This document shows, piece after piece, positions 26,220 to 34,977 of a stretch of 64,000 nt of DNA. Within the stretch, counting starts at the first letter, position 1. Each line of letters starts with the position of its first letter. This stretch comes from an uncultured Bacilli bacterium (lineage in GTDB: Bacteria > Bacillota_I > Bacilli_A > RF39 > UBA660), in NCBI GenBank assembly GCA_934095845.1, contig CAKOKS010000006.1, forward strand, positions 5,643 to 69,642. Direction: 5' to 3'. Both the position numbers and the translations under genes were made by a program. Under the pieces are notes generated by a model, which did no database searches, was not told where the DNA came from, and was given only the letters and a program-made list of their open reading frames with translations.

Positions 26220-28370
26220 TTAATCAAATATGCTTTTGCATTTAGTTACTTCACCATCTAAATGCCATCCGTCATTAGTGTTATATTTTAATACATACCA
26301 TTCAAATTGACAGTCTTTTTTAAGGAAATTCAATTTTTCATATTTCTTAATTGCCGCAGTTTCAATGCTTTTTAATTCAGCTTTTGATTCATCAGTCATA
26401 TAGTTATATATTTCATTTTGATTTAATGATAAAACTGCTTCATGTTTCTTATTTTTCTTAGCTTTTGCAATTATATCACTGATTTTATTTGCTGATAAAA
26501 CAAATTTTATATTTTTATTTTTACCTAATTCTTCATACCAAATTGGATTTCTACCTTCTCCATTACTTGGCCTTTTACGTATCACTAATCTATATAATCT
26601 AGTTGTTGCAATTCCAAGTTTTTCATATTTAGCTTCAATTTTTACATTTTCTTTAATATTATTTAAAGATCTATTCCAACGTTTAAATTCTAAATAATAA
26701 GGATTAGTACCATCAATATAAATTAATTCATCATATTTAGGTTCAACTGCATTTTCATTATATTTTACTTTTTGTTCAATTTCAGTTAATTTTCCATCTT
26801 TATAATATTTAAATGTAACTATGAATTCTTTTTTACTTGTAGTTGCATAATATTTCATATCTTTTGCAGGCATTTTAGTATCAACTACCCAAGGAATAAA
26901 ATTATAACCTTCTTTTACTGTATATTTAGGAACTTTTATTTCTTCTTGATATCTATAAGTTTCTTTTTTATATAAAGTATTATCTACATAGAAATATACA
27001 TTATATTCATTTAAATCTAAAGTAACAGTTAATACTAAAGATCCATCAGCTTTAACTTTTCCTGTTAATGTAGATAACTCTTCATTTACTTTATAACCTT
27101 TTTTACTAATATTTAAAGTTATTTCTTTATTAGTTTTACCTGTTTTTTCTTCTTCTACTTCTTTATAAGAATTATCAAGTTGTTGATATTTATAAACAAT
27201 TTTATATTTAGTATTTTCACTTTCTTTAAATGAAGCAGTTAATTTTAAGTCTCCAGTAGTTCCAGCTTTAATTTCTTTAACTACATTTCCTTCTTCATCT
27301 TTCCATGAATCAAATACATAACCTACTTTTTCAATACCACTTAATTTAAATGTCTTAGTTTCAACATTATAAGTTTCTTTATTTTTGTTATTAGCACCAC
27401 CATTTAAATCATATGTAATTTTATAATTTACTAATTCATATTGAGCTTTTATAACTAAACTAGATTTAACATTTTTTACACTTTTATTCCATGATTTAAA
27501 AATATATCCTTTTCTTGTTGGATTTTCAGGTAATGTTGCATCTTCATTGTATTTTACTTCAACTTCTTTGATTAATTTATCATTATAATCAACAAATTTA
27601 ACTTTAAAAGTTTTATTTTTAATAGAATCAATTATTTTATCTAAATTATTTATTGAATCATCTATTTCTTCTTGAGTAGAAGAATTATCTTTTATTATGT
27701 TTTCAGATTTTTTAATTTCATTTTCTAAAGATTTAATAATACTATCTAATTCTTTACTAGATTCATTTAAATAATCTTTAGCTTCTTTTATTTTATTTTT
27801 TAATAAAGTATCATCTACAACTGTTACTTTTCTTACTTGTTCTTTAGCTTTATTTCCACTAGAATCTTTTACATTATAAGTAACTTCATAAGTACCTTTT
27901 TTATTAATTAAAACATTATTTTTAACAACTATATTTTTAGTAATATCTTTATCATAGTTATCTTTAGCTTTAGCGCCTTTATCTTTATAAATTGTATTAA
28001 TTCTAACAATTTCATCAGATCCATTTAAAGTAATAACTGGAACTTTTGTATCTACAACATAAAAGTCATGACTTACTTCATTTTTACGACCATCAACATC
28101 AGTTGCTTTAAATGTAACTTTATATGTACCAACTACATTTTTATTTATATCATTTGTAATTGATAATTTAACTCCTTCAGATACTTTACCATTAAATTCT
28201 GGTATTTCACTGAATACTTCCATTTTAAAATTATTTTCACTTACATCAATATTTGGAAGTTCTAAATTATTAACAATATTTTCATTATTTTCACTTGGAT
28301 TTGCAAATGAGAATGCAAAAAAACCAAAGAAAACAAAGATAATAACTGCAAGTATTTTTTTCTTACTCAT
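26220..28370 (-). CDS. secreted Ig-like and InlB-repeat surface protein, c-di-GMP controlled operon
   Basis: 716 residues. Signal peptide LAVIIFVFFGFFAFSFA (1-24). Two Ig-like domains follow: about 35-105 and a DUF5011-type domain at 108-185 (VPVITLNGSDEI, GTYEVTYNVKDSSGN). A helical segment spans 190-250, then several InlB B-repeats to about 600 (FVDYNDKLIKEVEVKYNE, ITYDLNGGANN). The C-terminal 110 residues (RLYRLVIRKRPSNGEGRNP, WYVLKYNTNDGWHLDG) are unfamiliar. No cell-wall sorting motif is visible. It follows the coiled-coil membrane protein and both lie behind a c-di-GMP riboswitch, so it is likely an adhesion or biofilm protein. Confidence 0.8.
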   Translation of the reverse strand: MSKKKILAVIIFVFFGFFAFSFANPSENNENIVNNLELPNIDVSENNFKMEVFSEIPEFNGKVSEGVKLSITNDINKNVVGTYKVTFKATDVDGRKNEVSHDFYVVDTKVPVITLNGSDEIVRINTIYKDKGAKAKDNYDKDITKNIVVKNNVLINKKGTYEVTYNVKDSSGNKAKEQVRKVTVVDDTLLKNKIKEAKDYLNESSKELDSIIKSLENEIKKSENIIKDNSSTQEEIDDSINNLDKIIDSIKNKTFKVKFVDYNDKLIKEVEVKYNEDATLPENPTRKGYIFKSWNKSVKNVKSSLVIKAQYELVNYKITYDLNGGANNKNKETYNVETKTFKLSGIEKVGYVFDSWKDEEGNVVKEIKAGTTGDLKLTASFKESENTKYKIVYKYQQLDNSYKEVEEEKTGKTNKEITLNISKKGYKVNEELSTLTGKVKADGSLVLTVTLDLNEYNVYFYVDNTLYKKETYRYQEEIKVPKYTVKEGYNFIPWVVDTKMPAKDMKYYATTSKKEFIVTFKYYKDGKLTEIEQKVKYNENAVEPKYDELIYIDGTNPYYLEFKRWNRSLNNIKENVKIEAKYEKLGIATTRLYRLVIRKRPSNGEGRNPIWYEELGKNKNIKFVLSANKISDIIAKAKKNKKHEAVLSLNQNEIYNYMTDESKAELKSIETAAIKKYEKLNFLKKDCQFEWYVLKYNTNDGWHLDGEVTKCKSIFD

Positions 28371-28385
28371 AAATAACCTTCTTTT

Positions 28386-28820
28386 CTATTTTTCCATACT
28401 AACAAAGAATGGAGCAAATTGGGATTTTAAATTAATTGATTTACGATTATAAGTATAAACTTTATAACCAAGTCCAACACATTCTTCTGTTGTTCCATCA
28501 TCATATTTGTGTTCTATTTTCTTTATACAAAACATGGGTTTTTTATCATCTCTTACTCTTATAAAATCTGTTACCCAAACGGCAAATAATCCAAGAATAA
28601 TAATCCAGAATATAAAGTTACCTAATCTTCTTCTGAATTTTTTTCTTTTTCTTAAACGTTCATCATAAGCATCAAGTTCGATTCTTTCTTTTTCAACATC
28701 TAATCTTTGTTTTTCAAGTTCTAATTTTTCTTTTTCAAGTTCTAAACTAGTTTTTTGATTTTCCTCTTCTGTATTTGTTTCTTGTTCTACCTCAGTATTT
28801 TTTACTTCTTTTTCTTCCAT
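28386..28820 (-). CDS. coiled-coil single-pass membrane protein
   Basis: 144 residues from MEEKEVKNTEVE (a GTG 6 bases upstream is less likely). An acidic and coiled-coil cytoplasmic part (LELEKEKLELEKQRLDVEKE) leads to a basic stretch RLRKRKKFRRRLG, one membrane helix (NFIFWIIILGLFAVWV) and a small external domain with two cysteines (MFCIKKIEHKYDDGTTEEC). Family unknown. It is the first gene after the c-di-GMP riboswitch. Confidence 0.7.
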   Translation of the reverse strand: MEEKEVKNTEVEQETNTEEENQKTSLELEKEKLELEKQRLDVEKERIELDAYDERLRKRKKFRRRLGNFIFWIIILGLFAVWVTDFIRVRDDKKPMFCIKKIEHKYDDGTTEECVGLGYKVYTYNRKSINLKSQFAPFFVSMEK

Positions 28821-28840
28821 ATACACACATTCCTTTCATA

Positions 28841-28955
28841 AAAAAAGCATTTATACTTTTTGTACAAATGCAACTGACTGCCATAATTTCAAATTTGAAA
28901 CTTTAGGCTCTTGAGTTTTGCGTCACTACATTTCTATAGCTTTGCCTACCTTAAA
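28841..28955 (-). promoter_or_regulatory. cyclic di-GMP-I (GEMM) riboswitch with terminator
   Basis: The minus strand reads GGCAAAGCTATAGAAATGTA, then GTGACGCAAAACTC, AGAGCCTAAAG and ATGGCAGTCAGTTGC, the ordered conserved blocks of the GEMM-I aptamer including the GAAA tetraloop and the GACGCAAA strand. It is followed by the hairpin GCATTT/AAATGC with seven T, so control is by transcription termination. It governs the coiled-coil membrane protein and the Ig/InlB surface protein. Confidence 0.88.
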
Positions 28956-28994
28956 CTAACTATAACATATTAATTTATTTTAGTAAATAAATTT

Positions 28995-29513
28995 TTAATA
29001 AAATTTTATTTTACTAAAAGGATATAAACGCATTACAATTTTACCAATTATTTCATCTTTTTTAACAAGACCAAATTCTCTACTATCACTTGAATTATTT
29101 CTATTATCACCTAAAACAAAGTACATGTCTTTAGGTATTGTTTCATAACCAATATCTTCTAATTTAAAGTCTTTTGTTTCAATAGATATATTATTTTCTA
29201 AAACTAATGATCCATTCACATATAGTTTATTATCTTTATATTCAATATGTTCCCCTGGAAGTCCAATTACTCTTTTAACCATAATTTTATCTTTTTGATT
29301 TATAGAAACTATTTCATTTCTTTTTATAGTTCTAAACTTATAAACTAACTTATTAACTATAGTTACATCACCAGCATCTAAAGTACCTTTCATAGATGGA
29401 CCAATTACTTGTTCAAATGATACTACAAATAATGCGATAAAAAACACTATAGCTATAACTATTAAATATTTTAAACTATCTTTTATAAATTCCTTAATAT
29501 CTCTTAAATCCAT
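28995..29513 (-). CDS. lepB: signal peptidase I
   Basis: 172 residues, typical of the Gram-positive type. One N-terminal membrane helix, the catalytic Ser in VIGPSMKGTL, the catalytic Lys in IMVKRVIGLPGE, and the box DNRNNSSDSREFG. It removes signal peptides from secreted proteins and would process the many surface proteins encoded nearby. AGAGG precedes the start. Confidence 0.95.
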   Translation of the reverse strand: MDLRDIKEFIKDSLKYLIVIAIVFFIALFVVSFEQVIGPSMKGTLDAGDVTIVNKLVYKFRTIKRNEIVSINQKDKIMVKRVIGLPGEHIEYKDNKLYVNGSLVLENNISIETKDFKLEDIGYETIPKDMYFVLGDNRNNSSDSREFGLVKKDEIIGKIVMRLYPFSKIKFY

Positions 29514-29611
29514 AATAACCTCTAATACAATTATACCATATGCGCTTACTAAATATATATTTTATTTTACAAAAATATATGATAAAATTTAATCTGTAAA
29601 GGAGTTAACTT

Positions 29612-30001
29612 ATGGCTTATATAAAATATAAAGAATTAACAAAGTATTTTAACTTTAATAAAGAAATAGATAAAAATAATTTACCTAAATATGTTTTAGA
29701 TTATGTTGATAAAAATGAAGAAATCTATAAAGCATATAAAACAATAAGAGATAAAGCAATATTTACTGATAAAAGAATGATTCTATTTGATGTTAGTTTT
29801 TTTGGAACACATAAAAAAATACATATTATTCCATATAAATCTATATCAACTGCTGCTATATCTTTTAAACCAACTAAATCAAGTATATTTATTTCATTTG
29901 ATAGCGGTTATCAAATGAGATTAGACTTTATTAATCAAAATCCAGAAAGTAAAACAGAACTTCGTAAGTTATATTGTAAAATAATGGAAGGTATTTTATA
30001 A
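29612..30001 (+). CDS. bacterial PH-domain protein
   Basis: 129 residues behind AAAGGAG. The core EEIYKAYKTIRDKAIFTDKRMI with IIPYKSISTAAISF and FISFDSGYQMRLDF is typical of the bPH_1 domain. No membrane segment; probably cytoplasmic. Biochemical role unknown. One of few plus-strand genes here, convergent with the next surface protein gene and sharing its terminator. Confidence 0.85.
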   Translation: MAYIKYKELTKYFNFNKEIDKNNLPKYVLDYVDKNEEIYKAYKTIRDKAIFTDKRMILFDVSFFGTHKKIHIIPYKSISTAAISFKPTKSSIFISFDSGYQMRLDFINQNPESKTELRKLYCKIMEGIL

Positions 30002-30007
30002 CAAAAA

Positions 30008-30038
30008 GAAAACGTTTAAGTTAAATCTTAAACGTTTT
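30008..30038. terminator. bidirectional terminator
   Basis: Stem AAACGTTTAAG/CTTAAACGTTT flanked by A- and T-runs; serves the plus-strand PH gene and the minus-strand surface protein gene. Confidence 0.8.
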
Positions 30039-30040
30039 TA

Positions 30041-31312
30041 TTATGCAATTCGGAAAGCTGGAGAGACCCCGTGAGAGTTGCGCACATCGAGGCTGCTCCA
30101 GTCACCATTATCGCCAACACTAAAGAAGTTGCTGGTACTGATAGAATAAGCCGAACGAAGCCACCAGTAGCTACCAGTTCCATTATATTGTTTGATTGCT
30201 CCGTAATAAGCCTTTGATGTTACTCCTTGATTTTTATAATAATCTAATTGTTTTGATGTTCCTACTGATGTATCATAATCATTACCATTCCAAACTTCTT
30301 GAGCATTTAATAAATATAATTTATCTTGCGTTTCAAAATTTGTAGAATCATTATTTCCATGTCCTGATATTACTTTTGTTGTTGCAATTATATTTTGTAA
30401 GTCACTTGGAAGAGACTTATATATTGTATCATTAATATATGTACGTAGTTTTGAATCTCTCCATCCTCCTACGTTTGTTCCGTATTGATTTGTTGCATCT
30501 GCTTTATTATAGTTATTTTTTTCTATTATATCTACAAATTCTACTACAAATCCACAGGCTGTTTCACTTGTTTCTGTTGTACATTCACTTTTATTTGCTA
30601 TTCTTACAGTTAATTCTCTTTCTGGTTCTACACTTGATGTACAAGCATAGCTTGTTCCACTTCCTGAAGATGATGAACAATCATTTGTGTGACTTGCTAT
30701 TGTTACTTTCTTGGTATCTCCTACATTATATGCACTTGTATTTCCAGTTTGCACTGCTTTTTGTATTGTTTCCCACGAATCTGTTGAAAAAGATACCGGA
30801 TTAGGAATATTTTCTCCTAATGTATCTCTTTCTACCGCATTAAATGTAAGTGTACATACATATTCTTCTCTTACTTCTTCTGTAGCTGTTTTATTTAATG
30901 TTACTGTTAATGTTCCATTTAATGATTCTTTTGCTAATACTTTTGTTGCATTTCCTTCTAATTCATTCTTGATGCTTGTATATTTTGCTGTTGTATTATC
31001 TTTTACTTTACAATTTACTTGCACTTCTGCATCATAGTTACTTGAATTATTTGTTACTTCATAATTTAATACACTTGTTTGATTTAATGTTTTTAAATCA
31101 CTTGTTTCAAATGTTATTGTTTTTTTATCTTCACCTATTACATTTGCATATACATCTTGCCCATCCAATGAAGCTGCTGTAAATATTACAGAAAAATCAT
31201 CTGTATTTTCTCCTACTTTTGCACTTCCGTTTATTATCAATGTTGTTGATACGGCAGCAAATCCTACTGCTAATAATAGTATAGTAACTGCTATAATCGA
31301 TTTTCTTTTCAT
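30041..31312 (-). CDS. secreted surface protein with shared module and DGR-type variable lectin-like domain
   Basis: 423 residues behind AAAGGAG. Residues 1-160 are the shared N-terminal module (ILLLAVGFAAVSTTLIINGS, DDFSVIFTAASLDGQDVY, YEVTNNSSNYDAEV). About 172-423 is the lectin-like domain (DSWETIQKAVQTGNTSAYN, GGWRDSKLRTYIN, QLDYYKNQGV), ending in a hypervariable stretch between YWWLRSA and GVSPAFRIA. The domain is nearly identical to the second one of the 1359-residue protein except in that stretch. Transcribed from G8 promoter copy B. Probably a diversified surface receptor or adhesin. Confidence 0.82.
   Translation of the reverse strand: MKRKSIIAVTILLLAVGFAAVSTTLIINGSAKVGENTDDFSVIFTAASLDGQDVYANVIGEDKKTITFETSDLKTLNQTSVLNYEVTNNSSNYDAEVQVNCKVKDNTTAKYTSIKNELEGNATKVLAKESLNGTLTVTLNKTATEEVREEYVCTLTFNAVERDTLGENIPNPVSFSTDSWETIQKAVQTGNTSAYNVGDTKKVTIASHTNDCSSSSGSGTSYACTSSVEPERELTVRIANKSECTTETSETACGFVVEFVDIIEKNNYNKADATNQYGTNVGGWRDSKLRTYINDTIYKSLPSDLQNIIATTKVISGHGNNDSTNFETQDKLYLLNAQEVWNGNDYDTSVGTSKQLDYYKNQGVTSKAYYGAIKQYNGTGSYWWLRSAYSISTSNFFSVGDNGDWSSLDVRNSHGVSPAFRIA
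30044..30166 (-). other. candidate DGR variable region VR4
   Basis: Codons between WWLRSA and GVSPAFR include ATC, ACC, AGC, AAC, GGC, GAT, CTC, GTG and CGC, against AT-rich flanks. Constant blocks CTTCGTTCGGCT and the 29-base tail are shared exactly with other copies. Confidence 0.7.
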
Positions 31313-31343
31313 TGTTCACAACTCCTTTATTTTTTTCATTTTT

Positions 31344-31371
31344 AGTATATAATACCCCCCCCGATTGTCAA
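31344..31371 (-). promoter_or_regulatory. promoter with G8 tract in the spacer (copy B)
   Basis: TTGACA (31366-31371), 16-base spacer with eight G (31355-31362), TATACT (31344-31349) on the minus strand. Same as copy A at 25681-25708, and also eight G. The stretch between it and mutM (31372-31555) is AT-rich with no other feature that I can see. Confidence 0.7.
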
Positions 31372-31555
31372 ATTTTTCTGTTGAAAAGTTATGGCTTTAC
31401 AAATTATTTTACACCGCTTTTTGCAAATTATTTTATGCAATATAAAAAAAATTATGCAATTTATTTTGCATATACTTTTAATTTTTTATTTCTTTTGTTA
31501 ATATATAATTTATTACTTCCTATCTATATTATGTGCAATTATTTTAAAATATACA

Positions 31556-32365
31556 TTATTTTTGACATTTTGGACAATAATATGTTCCTCTTCCACCAAC
31601 TCTAATCTTAACTATTTTATTATTACAGTTTGGACATATATCTTTTGTATGTACTTTTAAGTGATCTTGGTAATGTCCAGTTACCCCTAAAGATGAAGTG
31701 TAACTTCTAATAGTTGAACCGCCAAGTTCAGTTGCAAGTTTAATTATATCTTTTGAATTTACTCTTATTCTTTCACATTCTTCTAAAGAAATATCTTTTC
31801 CTAACTTTTCAGGGTTTATCGAAGATGCAAATAAAACTTCATCTACATAAATATTTCCAAGCCCATTTATAATAGATTGATCTAATAATAATGTTTTTAT
31901 TGGTTTATTTTTCTTATGAATTAAATTATAAATATATTCTTTTGTTAGTTTTTCTGAATCAGGTTCTATTCCTAATTTTTTTATTTCTTTGGAATTATAT
32001 ACATCTTCTGTTTTTAAAACTCGCATACGACCAAATTTTCTTGTATCATGATATCTTAAACTAAATGTATCAAATATAAATATTACATGTTCATGTTTAT
32101 CAATTGGTTCATCTATTGGTTTTATAAAATATTTACCTTCCATACGTAGATGAGAAATAAGTGTAAGTTCACCTAAATTAAACAATAAATATTTTCCAAA
32201 ACTTGAAACTGAATTTATCTTTTTTCCAATAAGCATACTTTTAAATTCTAAAATATCTTGATCAATTACTTTAGAGTATTTTATCTCAATATCTCTTATT
32301 ATATTTCCACTTATGCTCTTATTAAGAGTTCTAGCAACTGTTCTAACTTCAGCTATTTCAGGCAT
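31556..32365 (-). CDS. mutM: formamidopyrimidine-DNA glycosylase
   Basis: 269 residues, normal size. N-terminus MPEIAEVRTV carries the catalytic Pro2 and Glu3 (the usual sequence is MPELPEVE), Lys in LISHLRMEGKYF, and the C-terminal zinc finger CPNCNNKIVKIRVGGRGTYY then CPKC. It excises 8-oxoguanine and other oxidised purines and cuts the abasic site. It follows polA by 22 bases, the usual polA-mutM pairing. Confidence 0.94.
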   Translation of the reverse strand: MPEIAEVRTVARTLNKSISGNIIRDIEIKYSKVIDQDILEFKSMLIGKKINSVSSFGKYLLFNLGELTLISHLRMEGKYFIKPIDEPIDKHEHVIFIFDTFSLRYHDTRKFGRMRVLKTEDVYNSKEIKKLGIEPDSEKLTKEYIYNLIHKKNKPIKTLLLDQSIINGLGNIYVDEVLFASSINPEKLGKDISLEECERIRVNSKDIIKLATELGGSTIRSYTSSLGVTGHYQDHLKVHTKDICPNCNNKIVKIRVGGRGTYYCPKCQK

Positions 32366-32387
32366 AACTTCACCTCAATTCTAATAA

Positions 32388-34937
32388 TTATTTTGTTTCA
32401 TATAAATCTGTTCCAAAATCTGTTGATACTTCAAGTGGTACAAGTAGATTTACAGTGTGTTCCATTATTTCTTTTACTATTTTCTTTACAGTTTCTAATT
32501 CCCCTTCTTCAATATCAAAAACTAATTCATCATGTATTTGTAAAAGCATTTTAGATTTAATATTATTTTTAATGAAAGATTCATCGATTTCAATCATAGC
32601 TTTTTTAATGATATCTGCACTTGATCCTTGTATTGGTGTATTAAGTGCAATTCTTTCTCCACCTTGTCTTATCATATAATTAGTATTAAATAATTCATCA
32701 ATATTACGTTTTCTTTTAAACATAGTTCTTACATATCCACATTCATAAGCACTTTTAACTGTTAAATCCATATATTGTTTTACACCTGGATATATTTCTA
32801 AATATTTACTAATAAATTCTTTTGCTTCTTTTGGAGTAATTCCTATATTTTCTCCTAAGCCAAATCCACTTATTCCATAAACTATTCCAAAGATAACAGC
32901 TTTTGCTGTACGTCTTTCTTGTTTAGTTACTTCACTCATTGGTTTTGAAAATATATCTGAAGCAACTTTAGTATGAATATCATCACCATTTTTAAATGCT
33001 TCTATTAGTTTTTCACTTTGAGATAAATGAGCAAGTATTCTAAGTTCTATTTGAGAATAATCACAAGATAAGAATCCACTTTTTTCTGGTACAAAAGCTT
33101 TTCTGATCATTTTACCTAAGTCATTTCTAGTTGGTATATTTTGTAAATTAGGATCAGCACTTGAAAGTCTACCAGTTCTTGTTTGAGTTTGTTTATAAAT
33201 AGTATGAATTTTACCATCTTCATGAATATATTCTTTTAACCCTTTTAAATAAGTTGAATTTAGTTTAGTAAGATTTCTATACTTAATTATTTGTTCAATT
33301 ACTGGATGGTAATTAATTAATTTTTCTAATGATTGAGCATCTGTTTTATAACCTCTAGATAATTTTTTACCATGTGGTAAATTTAATTTTTCAAAAAGTA
33401 TTTCACTTAATTGTATTGGACTAGAAATATTAAATTCTTCTCCAACTAATTCATATATTTTCTTACTAATATCATCTATTTCAGCTTCGATATTATTTTG
33501 CATTTCATTTAAAATATTAGCATCACATCTAATTCCATTATATTCCATACGAGCTAAAACTTTAGATAAAGGAAGTTCAATTTTTTCATATAATTCATAC
33601 ATATCTTCTGATTTTATATTAATTATATTTTCTTCATGAGTATCATATATATATTTGGCTTTTTTACAAACTATTTCTTCAATACTTATTTTTTTCTTAA
33701 TTATGTCATGAATTAAAGGAATATCATATCCATCATTATTCATTAAAATTGCTATATCATCTTTAATAGCTTTATTAAGTAAGTATGCAATTAAATTTAA
33801 ATCATATATTGTATTTAATTCAAAGTTTTCAAGTAAACAATAATTCTTTTTTACATCAAATGTATATTTTTTAGTGTTTTCTAAATAAGAAAAAACATCA
33901 TTTATCAGTTCTGGTTTTACAAAGTATGCATTTTTTCCATCATATAAACCCATACCTAAAATATGGCCATTATGATAGTTTTCATTATCACATTCAATAT
34001 AGTAACTTACTTCGTGATCTTTATCTATTTCATATATACTTTCTAAATTTTTAAAAGCAAAGTTTTCTTTTTTTTCTTTTTTTTCAAAATTATTCATAAG
34101 TGAATAAAATTCTAATTCACGATAAAAGTCATTTAAAGAGTCTTTTGGTCCATTATATTTCATTTCTTCAAAAGAAAATGGAATTGGTACATCACGATAT
34201 ATAGTAGCAAGTTTTTTAGAAAAATAAGCTGAGTCTTTATTTTCAATTAATCTTTCTTGTAATTTACCTTTAATAGAACCAATATGCTCATATACTCCAT
34301 CTAAAGAACCATATTCTACTAATAATTTTAAAGCTGTTTTTTCTCCTACTCCAGGGACTCCAGGTATATTATCACTTGAATCTCCCATAAGTGCTTTTAA
34401 GTCAATTACTTTTATTGGATCAATCCCATATTCTTCTTTAAAATTTGCAGGATTATAACGTGTAAAATCTTTTGATTTTAAAAGTTTAACTTCAACTATA
34501 TCAGTTATAAGTTGTAAATAATCGTGATCACTTGTAATAATTGTTGCATTCCATGAAGGATCTTCATCTGCTCTTTTAGCAAGTGTTCCAATTATGTCAT
34601 CTGCTTCGTAGTCTTCAATGCCAATACTTTTTATTCCCATATGTTCAAGCATTACTTTTGCTAAAGGCATTTGACTTTTTAATTCATCTGGTGTTTTATT
34701 TCTACCGGCCTTATAGTCTTTATATTCTCTATGTCTAAAAGATTTACCAATATCAAAAGCAACTAACATATAACTTGGATTTTCTTCTTTAATAATTTTA
34801 TTTATCATAGTTGCAAATCCATATAAAGCATTTGTTACTACTCCCTTAGAATTTTTCATTAAGTTTCCAGTATAAGATGTAGCATAGTAACTTCTAAACA
34901 TTAAGTTATTTCCATCAATTAATACAATTTTGTCCAC
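32388..34937 (-). CDS. polA: DNA polymerase I
   Basis: About 849 residues from a GTG start (VDKIVLIDGNNLMF) with AGGTGA 6 bases upstream. The 5'-3' exonuclease domain is complete (YEADDIIGTLAKRA, GDSSDNIPGVPGVGEKTA). The central domain lacks the Asp-Glu metal ligands of 3'-5' exonuclease, so proofreading is probably absent as in Bacillus and Taq enzymes. The polymerase motifs are intact: DYSQIELRILAHLS, RRTAKAVIFGIVYGISGFG, QIHDELVFD. Role in Okazaki fragment processing and repair. Confidence 0.96.
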   Translation of the reverse strand: MDKIVLIDGNNLMFRSYYATSYTGNLMKNSKGVVTNALYGFATMINKIIKEENPSYMLVAFDIGKSFRHREYKDYKAGRNKTPDELKSQMPLAKVMLEHMGIKSIGIEDYEADDIIGTLAKRADEDPSWNATIITSDHDYLQLITDIVEVKLLKSKDFTRYNPANFKEEYGIDPIKVIDLKALMGDSSDNIPGVPGVGEKTALKLLVEYGSLDGVYEHIGSIKGKLQERLIENKDSAYFSKKLATIYRDVPIPFSFEEMKYNGPKDSLNDFYRELEFYSLMNNFEKKEKKENFAFKNLESIYEIDKDHEVSYYIECDNENYHNGHILGMGLYDGKNAYFVKPELINDVFSYLENTKKYTFDVKKNYCLLENFELNTIYDLNLIAYLLNKAIKDDIAILMNNDGYDIPLIHDIIKKKISIEEIVCKKAKYIYDTHEENIINIKSEDMYELYEKIELPLSKVLARMEYNGIRCDANILNEMQNNIEAEIDDISKKIYELVGEEFNISSPIQLSEILFEKLNLPHGKKLSRGYKTDAQSLEKLINYHPVIEQIIKYRNLTKLNSTYLKGLKEYIHEDGKIHTIYKQTQTRTGRLSSADPNLQNIPTRNDLGKMIRKAFVPEKSGFLSCDYSQIELRILAHLSQSEKLIEAFKNGDDIHTKVASDIFSKPMSEVTKQERRTAKAVIFGIVYGISGFGLGENIGITPKEAKEFISKYLEIYPGVKQYMDLTVKSAYECGYVRTMFKRKRNIDELFNTNYMIRQGGERIALNTPIQGSSADIIKKAMIEIDESFIKNNIKSKMLLQIHDELVFDIEEGELETVKKIVKEIMEHTVNLLVPLEVSTDFGTDLYETK

Positions 34938-34977
34938 AATTATCACCTAAAAAAATTATACCATAAAATTGGTATAA

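Noticed and set aside
12798..31312. DGR reverse transcriptase or template repeat within the window
   Set aside because: No ORF shows reverse-transcriptase motifs and no additional non-coding copy of the variable-region constant blocks was found; they must lie outside if they exist.
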